Shown here: positions 6,986 through 14,529 of the stretch, in pieces | How positions within the stretch are numbered: position 1 is the first letter of the stretch | How the letters are laid out: every line of letters begins with the position of its first letter | Source of the DNA: JAJXWB01 sp047605445 | GTDB taxonomy: Bacteria > Pseudomonadota > Alphaproteobacteria > Rhizobiales > Beijerinckiaceae | Direction of reading: 5' to 3' | NCBI GenBank assembly: GCA_047605445.1 | Contig: JASGFP010000090.1 | Location: 1 to 17,522, forward strand | DNA: 17,522 bases | Made by a program: the position numbers and the translations under genes | Notes under the pieces: model-generated | What the model was told of the DNA's origin: nothing | Seen by the model: the letters and a program-made list of their open reading frames with translations, nothing else | Database searches by the model: none

Positions 6986-9013
6986 TTGTCCCACGCGGTC
7001 GAGAGGATCGCCTATCCAGATCGGGCGGCCGACCCTGCGCCGGGGCGGCGCAGCGTCGCCGGCTTGCGTCGGGATGCGGAGGCCGCTATCCGCCGCAACT
7101 GGCGGCTTGTGCTCGCGACTACGCTGCTCACGCTGCTGTTCGGCCTCGCCTACGCCCTCCTGTCGCCGGCCAAATACAAATCCTCCGCTCAATTGCTGGT
7201 CGATCCGCGCGGCCTGCAGATCCTCAAGAACGACATCACCCGCGCGCCGGAGAACGCCGACGGCAATCTCGTCGACGTCGAGAACCAGCGCTACATCCTG
7301 CTGTCGCGCTCGATCCTCGGCGCGGTCGTCGACCGCGAGAAGCTCGCCGACAACCCGGCTTTCGCCGGCAAGGCCGGGCTGATGTCCAGGCTGCTCGGCG
7401 CGCTGCATCTCGGCCGCGCGCCCATCGATCCGCGCAGCCGCGCCATACTGACGCTGAGCGACATGGTGGAAGTCGTGCGTGGCGAGCGCGCCTATGTGCT
7501 CGACGTCGTCGTCACGTCCGGCGATCCGCAATTGTCCGCCGAACTCGCCAACGTCATCGCGCGCACTTTTCTCGACGCGCAGGTGGACTCGCGTTCCGAA
7601 GCCGCCAAGCGGGCCAGCGAGGATCTGGCCAAGCGCGCCGAAGACCTGCGCCGCCAGGTGCAGAAAGCGGAGACCGAAGTCGAACATTTCCGCGCCGATC
7701 ATGGGCTGGTGCAGACCGCCGCCGGACGTCCGCTCGGCGAACAGCAGATCGCCGACCTCTCCACGCAGCTCGGCGCCGTGCGCGGCCGCATCGCCGATGC
7801 GCAGGCGCGTGTCGAGGCGGTCGAGAAATTTCACAAATCCGGCCAGAACGTCGAGACGCTGAACGAGGCGCTCAACGCGCCGACCATCGTCGCCCTGCGC
7901 TCGCAATATGCCCAGGCCGCCCAGCAGGCCGCTTCGCTCGCCACGCAGCTCGGCCCGCGCCATCCCGCCCTCATGCAGGCCCAGGAGCAGGTGCGCGACG
8001 CGCGTCGCCTGATCTCCGCCGAACTCGACCGGATCGGCGACAGTGCGAAAGTCGACCTCGCCCGCGCCAAGGCGAGCGAGGCTTCCCTGCTCAAGCAGAG
8101 CGGCATGGCGCGCGCATCCAACGACGACGACGGGTCCGCGCTGGTCAAGTTGCGCGATCTCGAGCGCGCCGCCGACGCCAGCCGCGCCGTCTATCAATCC
8201 TTTCTCGCGCGCGCCAAGGAGCTCGGCGAAAGCCAGGGAATCGACACCGCCAATGCGCGCGTGATCTCGCCCGCCGTCCCCGCGCTGAAAGCCGCAGGCG
8301 CGCCCGCCTCGCTGATCCTCGCAGGTTCGCTGCTGTTCGGTCTCGTTCTCGGCTGCGGCTTCGCCTATGCGCGCGAACGGCTGGACGATCGCGTCCGCTC
8401 GCGCCGCGATCTTTCCGCGCTGACGGGCCTTCCGGTCCTGGCGACGCTGCCCCTGCGGCGCGCGGCGGCGAAGAAAGCCGCCGAACTCGCGCCGGATCAG
8501 GCCTCCTTCCGGCGCCTTCTGGCGCGCATCGAGCCGGATCCGCGCGCGGGCGAGAAGACCGTCGCTTTCGTCGGCCCCGGCGGCGACGCGATCGCAACGG
8601 AAATCGTCGTCGCCCTCGCGGAATTCGCGCGCTGGGAGAAGCTCGACATCGCCGTCGTCGCCGGGCAGGCGCCAGAGCGCGTCGCGGGCGCGCTGCAGGC
8701 AGGCGACCGCCGCGTTCTCGGCCGCGGCAATGTGGAAGTGGCGCGCCTTTCCGACATCGCCAACGGCGAGCGCCGGTCGCTGCGGCGGTTCCGCGACATC
8801 GTCGCCCGCGCCGATCTGGTGCTCGTCGATGCGCCCTCGCCTCTCGACAATGCCGACGCCCCGCTCGCCTTCGAGATCGCCGATCGTATCGTGCTCGTTC
8901 TTCGCGCCGACGCGCTCGATCGCGCGCGCCTGCAGGCGGCGTTCGACGCGCTCGCCGATTTCGACGACAGGATCGCCGGCATCGCGCTCGTCGGCGATCT
9001 TCCGGCGGCCTGA
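6986..9013 (+). CDS. GumC-like polysaccharide co-polymerase (chain-length determinant)
   Basis: The product has 675 residues with the full Wzz/GumC plan. Membrane helix 1 is at about 40-60, followed by the Wzz motif region KYKSSAQLLVDPRG (64-77). A long periplasmic coiled coil rich in Ala, Glu, Gln and Arg fills about 200-420. Membrane helix 2 is at about 439-459, then the cytoplasmic part starting ARERLDDRVRSRRDL. The last 150 residues resemble a BY-kinase fold, but the P-loop site reads FVGPGGDAIATE with no Lys-Ser/Thr, and no Tyr cluster ends the protein. It therefore probably does not autophosphorylate. TTG at 6986 has AGGTGA 3 bp upstream (rather close), and no other start precedes the first helix. 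It is 3 bp from the downstream Wzy-like gene, so the two are almost certainly co-transcribed and translationally coupled. Role: setting chain length and bridging Wzy to the exporter. Confidence 0.88.
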   Translation: MSHAVERIAYPDRAADPAPGRRSVAGLRRDAEAAIRRNWRLVLATTLLTLLFGLAYALLSPAKYKSSAQLLVDPRGLQILKNDITRAPENADGNLVDVENQRYILLSRSILGAVVDREKLADNPAFAGKAGLMSRLLGALHLGRAPIDPRSRAILTLSDMVEVVRGERAYVLDVVVTSGDPQLSAELANVIARTFLDAQVDSRSEAAKRASEDLAKRAEDLRRQVQKAETEVEHFRADHGLVQTAAGRPLGEQQIADLSTQLGAVRGRIADAQARVEAVEKFHKSGQNVETLNEALNAPTIVALRSQYAQAAQQAASLATQLGPRHPALMQAQEQVRDARRLISAELDRIGDSAKVDLARAKASEASLLKQSGMARASNDDDGSALVKLRDLERAADASRAVYQSFLARAKELGESQGIDTANARVISPAVPALKAAGAPASLILAGSLLFGLVLGCGFAYARERLDDRVRSRRDLSALTGLPVLATLPLRRAAAKKAAELAPDQASFRRLLARIEPDPRAGEKTVAFVGPGGDAIATEIVVALAEFARWEKLDIAVVAGQAPERVAGALQAGDRRVLGRGNVEVARLSDIANGERRSLRRFRDIVARADLVLVDAPSPLDNADAPLAFEIADRIVLVLRADALDRARLQAAFDALADFDDRIAGIALVGDLPAA

Positions 9014-9016
9014 GTC

Positions 9017-10285
9017 ATGCGCCTGCGCGCCGGCGCGATCGACGAAAACGCCCAGCCGCAGGACTGGCGCTCATCCGCGCTCGTCGCGATCGTTCTTGGC
9101 GCCATCCTGTTCAATTTCGCGCTGTGCTTCGTCAACACCAACCTGTTCCGCACCGGCGCCGGCATCGTCATCGGCTGCGAGATCGCCTTGATCGGCGCGA
9201 CGCTGGCGCTGCTCGGTCTGCGCGCCTTCGATCTCTTCGTCATCCTGGGCGTCTACGTCGCCTACACGCTGTTTCTCGCGGCGCTTCAGGGCTCGTTCGA
9301 TCCCAAGCCCGCGCGAGATCTGATGATTCCCGTCATCTTCTATTTCGCGGCGCGCGAACTGGGATCGCGCGAGGACGGCGACAGGCTCGTGTGGGCCGCC
9401 ATCTGGATCGTGCTCGGCGTGGGCCTGTTCGAATACGCCTTTCTGAAGCAATTCGTGCGCCTGTTCGACATTCTCGGCTATTACGTCTCGCGCGGCACGG
9501 TGCAGGCCGCCGCCGCCGAAATATCCGGCGACAGGCTGTTCGCCTCAGGCATGCGCTACGAAGGGCGCACGCTGCTGCCCATGCTCGGCGAGCACCGCGT
9601 GTCATCGGTATTTCTCGAACCCGTCTCGGTCGGCAATTTCGGCGCGATCTGCTTTTCCTGGATCGTGCTGCGCGAATGGGGCCGGCCCCTGCGCATGATC
9701 GTGCGCCTCGCGCCCGTCATCGCGATCTTCACGCTCGCCGACGCGCGGTTCGGGCTTTCAGTCTCCCTGCTCTCCGTCGGCGCTTTCGCGTTCGCCCGTG
9801 TCACCGGCCGCGTCATCGTCGCGGCGACGCCGTTTGCGATCATCATCGCGCTCGCCTGGGTCGGGTATACATGGCCCGATGTGGCGTGGGACAACACATT
9901 GCGCGGCCGCATCCTGCTCAGCGGGCAATTCCTGTCCAAGCTCGACGCCGCCGATGTTTTCGCGCTCGTCCCGAACTTCGCCTTCACCGCCGATTCCGGT
10001 TACGCCTACACGCTGGTGAAGATCGGCCTCGCGGGCTTTGCCGCCATGTGGTTTCTATTCGCGATGGCGCCGGCGCGCGACGACGCCTCGTGGCGCTATC
10101 GCGTCTTCGTCGCGATCTATGTCACGCTGCTTCTGGTGATCTCGAATTCGATCTATTCGATCAAGACGGCGGCGCTGCTCTGGTATCTCGTCGGCGCGCT
10201 CGATGCGCCCCGCCGCGCGCCTGCGCCCGCGCCTGCCAAAGCCGCAATAGCGCCGCTGCGCCGTGCGGCGATGCGTCCAGCCTGA
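9017..10285 (+). CDS. Wzy-like exopolysaccharide polymerase (membrane protein)
   Basis: The product has 422 residues with about ten membrane helices: a dense series in the first 150 residues, a large periplasmic-type loop around 160-200 (ISGDRLFASGMRYEGRT), and a second series to about residue 390. SSVFLEPVSVGNFG near 195-208 lies just before the next helix, and Arg-rich loop residues are present, as in Wzy/O-antigen ligase-like proteins. The tail is Ala/Pro/Arg-rich. Wzy proteins share little sequence, so the call rests on topology, length (GumE is similar) and position right after the chain-length gene. It would join repeat units at the periplasmic face. A WaaL-type ligase is the main alternative, less likely beside GumC- and Wzx-type genes. 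ATG at 9017 follows the upstream stop by 3 bp. Confidence 0.72.
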   Translation: MRLRAGAIDENAQPQDWRSSALVAIVLGAILFNFALCFVNTNLFRTGAGIVIGCEIALIGATLALLGLRAFDLFVILGVYVAYTLFLAALQGSFDPKPARDLMIPVIFYFAARELGSREDGDRLVWAAIWIVLGVGLFEYAFLKQFVRLFDILGYYVSRGTVQAAAAEISGDRLFASGMRYEGRTLLPMLGEHRVSSVFLEPVSVGNFGAICFSWIVLREWGRPLRMIVRLAPVIAIFTLADARFGLSVSLLSVGAFAFARVTGRVIVAATPFAIIIALAWVGYTWPDVAWDNTLRGRILLSGQFLSKLDAADVFALVPNFAFTADSGYAYTLVKIGLAGFAAMWFLFAMAPARDDASWRYRVFVAIYVTLLLVISNSIYSIKTAALLWYLVGALDAPRRAPAPAPAKAAIAPLRRAAMRPA

Positions 10286-10291
10286 CGAAAA

Positions 10292-12145
10292 TCAGCGGCG
10301 CATTGACGTAGCCGCCTCGACTACGCGCAGAACTTCCGCAACAAGCGTCGCGCTCGCGCGCCGCGGCGTCATGTTATGGTCGCAGCGCTCCATGGCGACG
10401 AAACGCACGTTGGGATAGGCGGAAAGCCCGGCCCGGTCGCGGCCGAAATAATCGTCGATCTCGCTCAGCCCGTCGTCGCCGGCGCTGTAGCACAGCGAGG
10501 TCGACACGTTGCGCGCGCGAAGAATGTCGAACCGGCGCCGGCATTCGGCATAGAGTGCGCCACGCGGGCCGACCGTTCCCAGATAGCGCATGGCGACGAC
10601 GCCGAGACGGCGACGCACGCGCCGGGCGGCATGGACGAACGCCGGCCATAGATCGGCCTGCCCCGCCAGGACGCGGGCCATGCGCGCGCGGGTCAGCAGG
10701 CGCGACACGGCCGGCGCGATCCGGCGATTGCCGAACCGCAGCGCGTGTTCGACGGATTCGGAAGGGTCCCACACGAGGCGATAGATATTTGTCGCCACAA
10801 GGCCCGCGACGCGGCCGTCGTTGACCGCCGTCTGCAGACCGACATAGGCGCCGCTGCAGACGCCGACCAGAACGACCGGGCCGAAGCCGCGCGCCGTAAC
10901 GAAGTCGATCGCCTCGGACACATCGAGCGTCGGCCAGTCGGTGTAGAGCGTCTGTTCGGGCTGTCCCGGCCGCGCCGCGCTGTCGCCGACGCCGGAGAGA
11001 TCGAAGCGCAGACTCGCCACGCCCTGGCGCGCGAGCGCACGGGCGTTTTCCACGTTCATACGCCGCCAGCCGATATGCGCATTGCGGCCGACGCTGATCA
11101 TGATCGCGACCGGACCGCCCTGCCGCCCCTGCGCCGGCCGGCAGAGAACGCCGAACAACCGGTCGCCGGCGCCGAAACGCGCGGCTACCTCGACGAAGCC
11201 ATCGCCCTCGGCGACGGCGGGCTCGTGCGTCTCGATCGCGCCAGCCTCGGCGCGCGACTGCGGCGGCGAGAGATCGCGCAACGCCGCGAGCGCATGCTGG
11301 AAAGCCTTGCGCGGCGTGACGGCCATGGTCGGCCCGGCCATGATGTCGGCATAGCCGTGCAGCACGCCGGCGCGGACCTGAACGCCATCTGCGCTCCATC
11401 CCGCGGCCAGATCGCCGGCATCGGTCTCGGGCTTGGACGCGATCACACAGAATGCATCCCCGCCGAGCGCGAGACGGTTGAGCTGCAGTGTGCGCGCCTG
11501 CGCCGCAAAGGCCGCCGGCATGAGGAAGCCGGCGACCAGAATGTCGCCCGCCGCGGCCTCCTCGGCCCCGTCGTCGGGCGCGGCGACCATCGCGGCGAGC
11601 GCCTGCGTTTCGCGCACGAAGCGGCGGCCGGTGAGCGGCGGCGCCAGCAGCACGGCGCCGCGCGCCGCAAATCCCCGCGCCACGGCCTCCGCCGCAACCA
11701 GACAACCGAAGCCGAAACCCGCCAGCACGATTTCGCTGACGCCGGTCATGCGTTTGAGCAGCGCCGCCGCTTCCGCCGCCGCCGCAATCCAGTCGTCCAG
11801 ATGGCGGACGTCGAGGTCGGACGCCGAATTGCCGGCGCCGGGATAATCGAAGCGCAGCGTCGGATAGCCGGCGCCGGCAAGCATTTCGCCGAACTCGACG
11901 CAGGCGCGATGCGCGCAGAGCGCCTCGTAGCCCCAGGAACCGCAGAACACGACTCCCACATCGCCATTGGCTGGATGCAGATAGCCGAAGCCGTCGAGAA
12001 AGGAGACCGGCGTCGCGGCGGGCCCGGCGGACGCAAGCGCTTCGGCCGCGCGCCCGAGCGGCGCGGCATGCGGTTTGAGCCCGCTGACGGAGATGACGTC
12101 TGTGCCGATCATTGCCTGCGAAGATACTGAAATATCGACAGACAT
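10292..12145 (-). CDS. Tandem alpha/beta-hydrolase with two domains, first nucleophile missing
   Basis: The product has 617 residues with two consecutive alpha/beta-hydrolase domains. Domain 1 (about 45-300) has the strand and oxyanion region LRFDYPGAGNS and an elbow reading GFGFG at 143-147, so Gly145 sits where Ser is expected; it looks inactive. Domain 2 (about 325-610) repeats the pattern (LRFDLSGVGDS), with an elbow GVCSG at 428-432 placing Cys430 at the nucleophile position. Asp557/Asp558 (GDDGLSEID) and His590 (CDHNMT) could complete a triad. Paired hydrolases called exosortase-associated 1 and 2 occur in other exopolysaccharide loci, and some carry a Cys elbow; here two domains are fused. 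The substrate is unknown; deacylation of the polymer or a lipid intermediate is speculative. ATG at 12145 was chosen because AGGAG lies 10 bp upstream; the longer frame from 12247 would overlap the divergent permease gene. Confidence 0.75.
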   Translation of the reverse strand: MSVDISVSSQAMIGTDVISVSGLKPHAAPLGRAAEALASAGPAATPVSFLDGFGYLHPANGDVGVVFCGSWGYEALCAHRACVEFGEMLAGAGYPTLRFDYPGAGNSASDLDVRHLDDWIAAAAEAAALLKRMTGVSEIVLAGFGFGCLVAAEAVARGFAARGAVLLAPPLTGRRFVRETQALAAMVAAPDDGAEEAAAGDILVAGFLMPAAFAAQARTLQLNRLALGGDAFCVIASKPETDAGDLAAGWSADGVQVRAGVLHGYADIMAGPTMAVTPRKAFQHALAALRDLSPPQSRAEAGAIETHEPAVAEGDGFVEVAARFGAGDRLFGVLCRPAQGRQGGPVAIMISVGRNAHIGWRRMNVENARALARQGVASLRFDLSGVGDSAARPGQPEQTLYTDWPTLDVSEAIDFVTARGFGPVVLVGVCSGAYVGLQTAVNDGRVAGLVATNIYRLVWDPSESVEHALRFGNRRIAPAVSRLLTRARMARVLAGQADLWPAFVHAARRVRRRLGVVAMRYLGTVGPRGALYAECRRRFDILRARNVSTSLCYSAGDDGLSEIDDYFGRDRAGLSAYPNVRFVAMERCDHNMTPRRASATLVAEVLRVVEAATSMRR

Positions 12146-12216
12146 TGGAGCGGAACTCCTGATTCCGGTTAATGGCTCCGGTTGCGAGTCGGACGGCGCT
12201 GCTCTAGGCGAAACCC

Positions 12217-13143
12217 ATGAATCAGATCCTCGCCATAACGGTCCCAATCTTCCTGCTGATCGGCGTCGGCTATTTCGCCGTCCGCGCCGGGCTGGTCGAG
12301 CAGGCGGGCATGAAGACGCTGGCCGGTTTCGTCCTCAATTTCGCGCTTCCGGCGCTCATCGTCCGCGCGCTGGCTGCGCGCAGGCTCAGCGAGGTCATGG
12401 ACGTTTCCTACCTCCTCGTCTACGGCGCCGCCTCACTCCTCGTTTTCGCCGGCGTCTTCGCCATCGCCCGCCTCGGGCGCGGGCGCGGCCAGTCGGCGAG
12501 CGCCATCCAGGCGATGGGCGCGACCGCCGCCAACAGCGGCTTCTTCGGCTATCCGACTGCGGCGCTGGTGCTGGGCGCGCCGGCCGGCGTCGCGCTGTCG
12601 CTCAACATGGCGTTCGAGAACATCATCCTCATCCCGCTGGCGCTGGCGCTGGCCGAAAGCGGCCGCAGCGGCGGCCGCGGCGTGGCCGAGACGCTGAAAG
12701 GCGCGGCGCACAGGCTGGTGCGCAATCCCCTCATCATCGCCATCGTCATCGGCGTCTTCCTGTCGGGCGCGGGCCTTGCCTTGCCCGGCCCCGTCGCGCG
12801 CGCAGTCGACATGCTGGCCAACGCGGCAGGCGCGGTCGCCCTGTTCGCCATCGGCGGCGCGCTCATCGGGCTGGAGACGCGCGGCATGGCGGGCGATGTC
12901 GGGCTCGTAGTGGCCGGCAAGCTGATCGCCCATCCGCTCGCCGTCTTCGCGGGGCTGAAACTGGCGCCGGGCCTCGACCCCGCGCTCGCCAAGGCGGCGC
13001 TGATCTTCGCTTCGGCGCCGGTCATCACCATCTATCCGCTGCTGGGCCAGGTCTACGGGCAGGGCCAGCTTTGCGCCGCCGCCCTGATCACGGGCACGGC
13101 CCTCTCCTTCGTCACCGTCTCGGCCCTGCTGTATTTCCTCTGA
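12217..13143 (+). CDS. AEC-family (auxin efflux carrier type) transporter
   Basis: The product has 308 residues and about ten membrane helices in two halves of five, the usual AEC size and layout. Typical family features are the opening helix IFLLIGVGYFAVRAGL, the conserved NFALPALIVRAL, the fourth-helix region ATAANSGFFGYPTAALVLG, and the C-terminal ASAPVITIYPLLGQVYG. Bacterial members export or exchange small organic anions such as malate or malonate; the substrate cannot be read here. AGGCG about 8 bp upstream of the ATG is a weak ribosome binding site. It is divergent from the hydrolase across 71 bp. It may mark the end of the polysaccharide locus. Confidence 0.9.
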   Translation: MNQILAITVPIFLLIGVGYFAVRAGLVEQAGMKTLAGFVLNFALPALIVRALAARRLSEVMDVSYLLVYGAASLLVFAGVFAIARLGRGRGQSASAIQAMGATAANSGFFGYPTAALVLGAPAGVALSLNMAFENIILIPLALALAESGRSGGRGVAETLKGAAHRLVRNPLIIAIVIGVFLSGAGLALPGPVARAVDMLANAAGAVALFAIGGALIGLETRGMAGDVGLVVAGKLIAHPLAVFAGLKLAPGLDPALAKAALIFASAPVITIYPLLGQVYGQGQLCAAALITGTALSFVTVSALLYFL

Positions 13144-13161
13144 GCGGTCTTTCGGGCGCTC

Positions 13162-13190
13162 TTGCGCCAGCGGCGCGCTTGCGATATTGA
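13162..13190 (+). promoter_or_regulatory. Possible promoter of rpmE
   Basis: TTGCGC (13162-13167) and TATTGA (13185-13190) are 17 bp apart and lie 74 bp upstream of the rpmE start. A short inverted repeat CCGTT-TC-AACGG follows in the leader, just after 13198. The hexamers are partial matches. Confidence 0.3.
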
Positions 13191-13263
13191 GCCGCCTTCC
13201 GTTTCAACGGCGCGAAATTCGACGGCTCGCCCGGCGATCCCGGACGCGCTGGAAGGACATCCG

Positions 13264-13497
13264 ATGAAGAGCGACATCCATCCCCAATATCACATGATCA
13301 AGGTCGTCATGACCGACGGCACGGAGTTTCAGACCCGCTCGACCTACGGCAAGGAAGGCGACACGCTGAACCTCGACATCGACCCCAAGACCCATCCGGC
13401 CTGGACCGGCGGCTCGCAGCAGCTGCTCGACCGCGGCGGCCGCCTGTCGCGCTTCGCCTCGCGCTACGGCTCGATCGGCGCAGCGACCAAGAAGTAA
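13264..13497 (+). CDS. rpmE: 50S ribosomal protein L31
   Basis: The product has 77 residues. IHPQYHMIKVVMTDGTEF at the N-terminus and HPAWTGGSQQLLDRGGR in the middle are L31 hallmarks. There is no Cys at all, so it lacks the zinc-binding Cys motif of the C-plus form; Cys-free L31 is usual in alphaproteobacteria. ATG at 13264 is preceded by GGAAGGA at a good distance (about 6 bp); the longer frame from 13162 would add non-L31 residues. It binds the large subunit near the central protuberance and helps subunit association. It forms a single-gene unit closed by the terminator at 13528-13557. Confidence 0.96.
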   Translation: MKSDIHPQYHMIKVVMTDGTEFQTRSTYGKEGDTLNLDIDPKTHPAWTGGSQQLLDRGGRLSRFASRYGSIGAATKK

Positions 13498-13527
13498 TCC
13501 GGGCCTTTCGGCGCGCAGGAAAACAGA

Positions 13528-13557
13528 AGCCCCGGGCCTTGCGGTCCGGGGCTTTTT
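13528..13557 (+). terminator. Intrinsic terminator of rpmE
   Basis: The 11-bp stem pairs AGCCCCGGGCC (13528-13538) with GGTCCGGGGCT (13543-13553), including one G-T pair. The loop is TTGC and five T residues end it. It lies 30 bp after the rpmE stop. Confidence 0.9.
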
Positions 13558-13590
13558 CCGTTGAGCCAGACTATTGGAGTTTTGAGCCGT

Positions 13591-14115
13591 TTACGAAGCG
13601 AAAGCCGTCCGCAGCCGCGCGATCTGGTCGGCGACGGGCGAGGAGGCGACCGGCGGCAGCACTGCTTCCGCGCGGGCGTAGAGCAGCTGGTCGAGATGGA
13701 CGATGCGCGCCTGCAACCGCATCGAATGCGCGACGAGATCGCGCAGCTTGGCGGGCAGGCGGTGGAAGGCGTCGGGGGCGGTCGCCATCTCCTGATTGGA
13801 CAGCTTGACCTTGTGTTTTTCGCTGGCGGCCTGCGACTGGGACATTTCGCCCTCGTTGACCGCGCGTTGCAGCAGAAGCCAGGAGGCGAGCTGCATCAGC
13901 CGCGTCGTCAGCCGCATGCTTTCGGAGGCGTAGGCCAGCGCTTCCATGCGCGGCAGGGCCTTGGCCTCGGCGCGGCCGGGGCCGTCGAGATAGGCGGCGG
14001 CCTCCTCGACCAGGTTCATGCCTTCCTTGAACAGCGACTTGAACGCCTCGGAGCCGGCAAGGCGTTCGACGAAGGAAACGGGCTCATGGCCCAACGAGGA
14101 AACCAAACGCACCAT
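13591..14115 (-). CDS. rcdA: RcdA-family (DUF1465) regulator of CtrA degradation
   Basis: The product has 174 mostly helical residues, near the length of Caulobacter RcdA. Family features: FKEGMNLVEEAAAYLDGPGR, ESMRLTTRLMQLASWLLLQR, and LSNQE. RcdA is an adaptor that helps bring CtrA and other substrates to the ClpXP protease through CpdR and PopA at the cell pole. ATG at 14115 was chosen; the frame extends to TTG at 14184, but the added residues are not family-like, and a plausible -10 element (14183-14188) lies at that very position. The gene sits on the minus strand, convergent with rpmE. The call rests on motifs recognised from memory; function in this organism is inferred from the family. 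Confidence 0.85.
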   Translation of the reverse strand: MVRLVSSLGHEPVSFVERLAGSEAFKSLFKEGMNLVEEAAAYLDGPGRAEAKALPRMEALAYASESMRLTTRLMQLASWLLLQRAVNEGEMSQSQAASEKHKVKLSNQEMATAPDAFHRLPAKLRDLVAHSMRLQARIVHLDQLLYARAEAVLPPVASSPVADQIARLRTAFAS

Positions 14116-14141
14116 CACGCCACCCGCATCGTTTCGAAGTG

Positions 14142-14199
14142 AGCCGCCAGAACAATCAGGCGGCTTCGATCCGACAGGGAGCAATATAGCCGCCAGAAC
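14142..14199. repeat. Direct and inverted repeats in the rcdA leader
   Basis: AGCCGCCAGAAC occurs twice (14142-14153 and 14188-14199). GGCGGCT (14159-14165) is complementary to the first seven bases of both copies, so the leader could fold in either of two ways 26-50 bp upstream of the rcdA start. The second copy overlaps the putative promoter, so only the first would be in the transcript. Confidence 0.35.
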
Positions 14200-14212
14200 C
14201 GGGGCTTGTCCT
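14183..14212 (-). promoter_or_regulatory. Possible rcdA promoter
   Basis: On the minus strand AGGACA (14212-14207) and TATATT (14188-14183) are 18 bp apart, which would start the transcript near 14176 and favours the ATG at 14115. TTAA half-sites at 14231-14234 and 14273-14276 lie upstream but do not have the 7-bp spacing of a full CtrA box. Confidence 0.35.
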
Positions 14213-14332
14213 ATTCAGTTTTGATTAGGGTTAATCTTTGCGGCCCGGAATCCGGGCCTTTCGGGCGACAAGTTAACGAAGTCGCAGGCGCGCCAGACGC
14301 CGATATGGCTGCAATTTCAGGACTTCGCGCAT

Positions 14333-14358
14333 AAAAAAGAGCCGCCCGAAAGCGGCTC
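14333..14358 (-). terminator. Intrinsic terminator on the minus strand
   Basis: Read on the minus strand, GAGCCGC (14358-14352), a six-base loop, then GCGGCTC (14345-14339) is followed by six T (14338-14333). It ends transcription coming from the DUF1192 gene or from a small RNA in the gap. It is 172 bp past the DUF1192 stop. Confidence 0.85.
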
Positions 14359-14450
14359 GTAAAAGTTCAACAGGGAGGCGTCAAACAGAGTGGGCAGAGC
14401 CACTCGAGATTCCGAAAAGCCGGAACAGGAAAAAGGCTGCGCCGACAAGG

Positions 14451-14465
14451 TTAACATCCGGTTAA
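14451..14465. promoter_or_regulatory. CtrA-box-like site TTAA-N7-TTAA
   Basis: TTAA at 14451-14454 and 14462-14465 are exactly 7 bp apart. A third TTAA at 14470-14473 forms the palindrome GTTAAT-GA-ATTAAC with the second. It lies between a DUF1192 gene and rcdA, in a gap with no ORF. On the minus strand it would sit just upstream of the candidate small RNA. Confidence 0.42.
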
Positions 14466-14529
14466 TGAATTAACGCCTCCGCCGCGCCATTTTGCGTCGA
14501 CGCGCGCAGGCGATCCATTTTGCGACGCC

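Larger units (their letters stand above)
14333..14475 (-). ncRNA. Candidate small RNA or structured 3' UTR in the 414-bp gap
   Basis: The gap between the rcdA start and the DUF1192 stop has no convincing ORF. Its minus strand holds hairpins TTCCG/CGGAA (14410-14425), GAGTGG/CCACTC (14388-14405) and the terminator at 14333-14358. A CtrA-box-like motif lies upstream (14451-14465). This arrangement fits a small RNA of roughly 80-110 nt, or a long 3' UTR of the DUF1192 transcript that could be processed. No clear -10 element was found, and I recognise no known RNA family. Confidence 0.3.

Noticed and set aside
6979..10311. A 1110-codon open frame spanning the co-polymerase and polymerase genes
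   Set aside because: It is an Arg-rich shadow in another frame of two convincing genes; long open frames are expected in such GC-rich DNA.
10745..12130. A 461-codon frame opposite the hydrolase
   Set aside because: It is the antisense shadow of the hydrolase, which shows hydrolase motifs twice.
12169..12184. A third CtrA site between the hydrolase and AEC genes
   Set aside because: Only one TTAA half (12169-12172) is present; the second half-site reads GGTTG, so it is not a full match.
14242..14258. A hairpin GGCCCGG-AAT-CCGGGCC as a terminator
   Set aside because: It is followed by only three T, and no plus-strand gene lies between the rpmE terminator and it.
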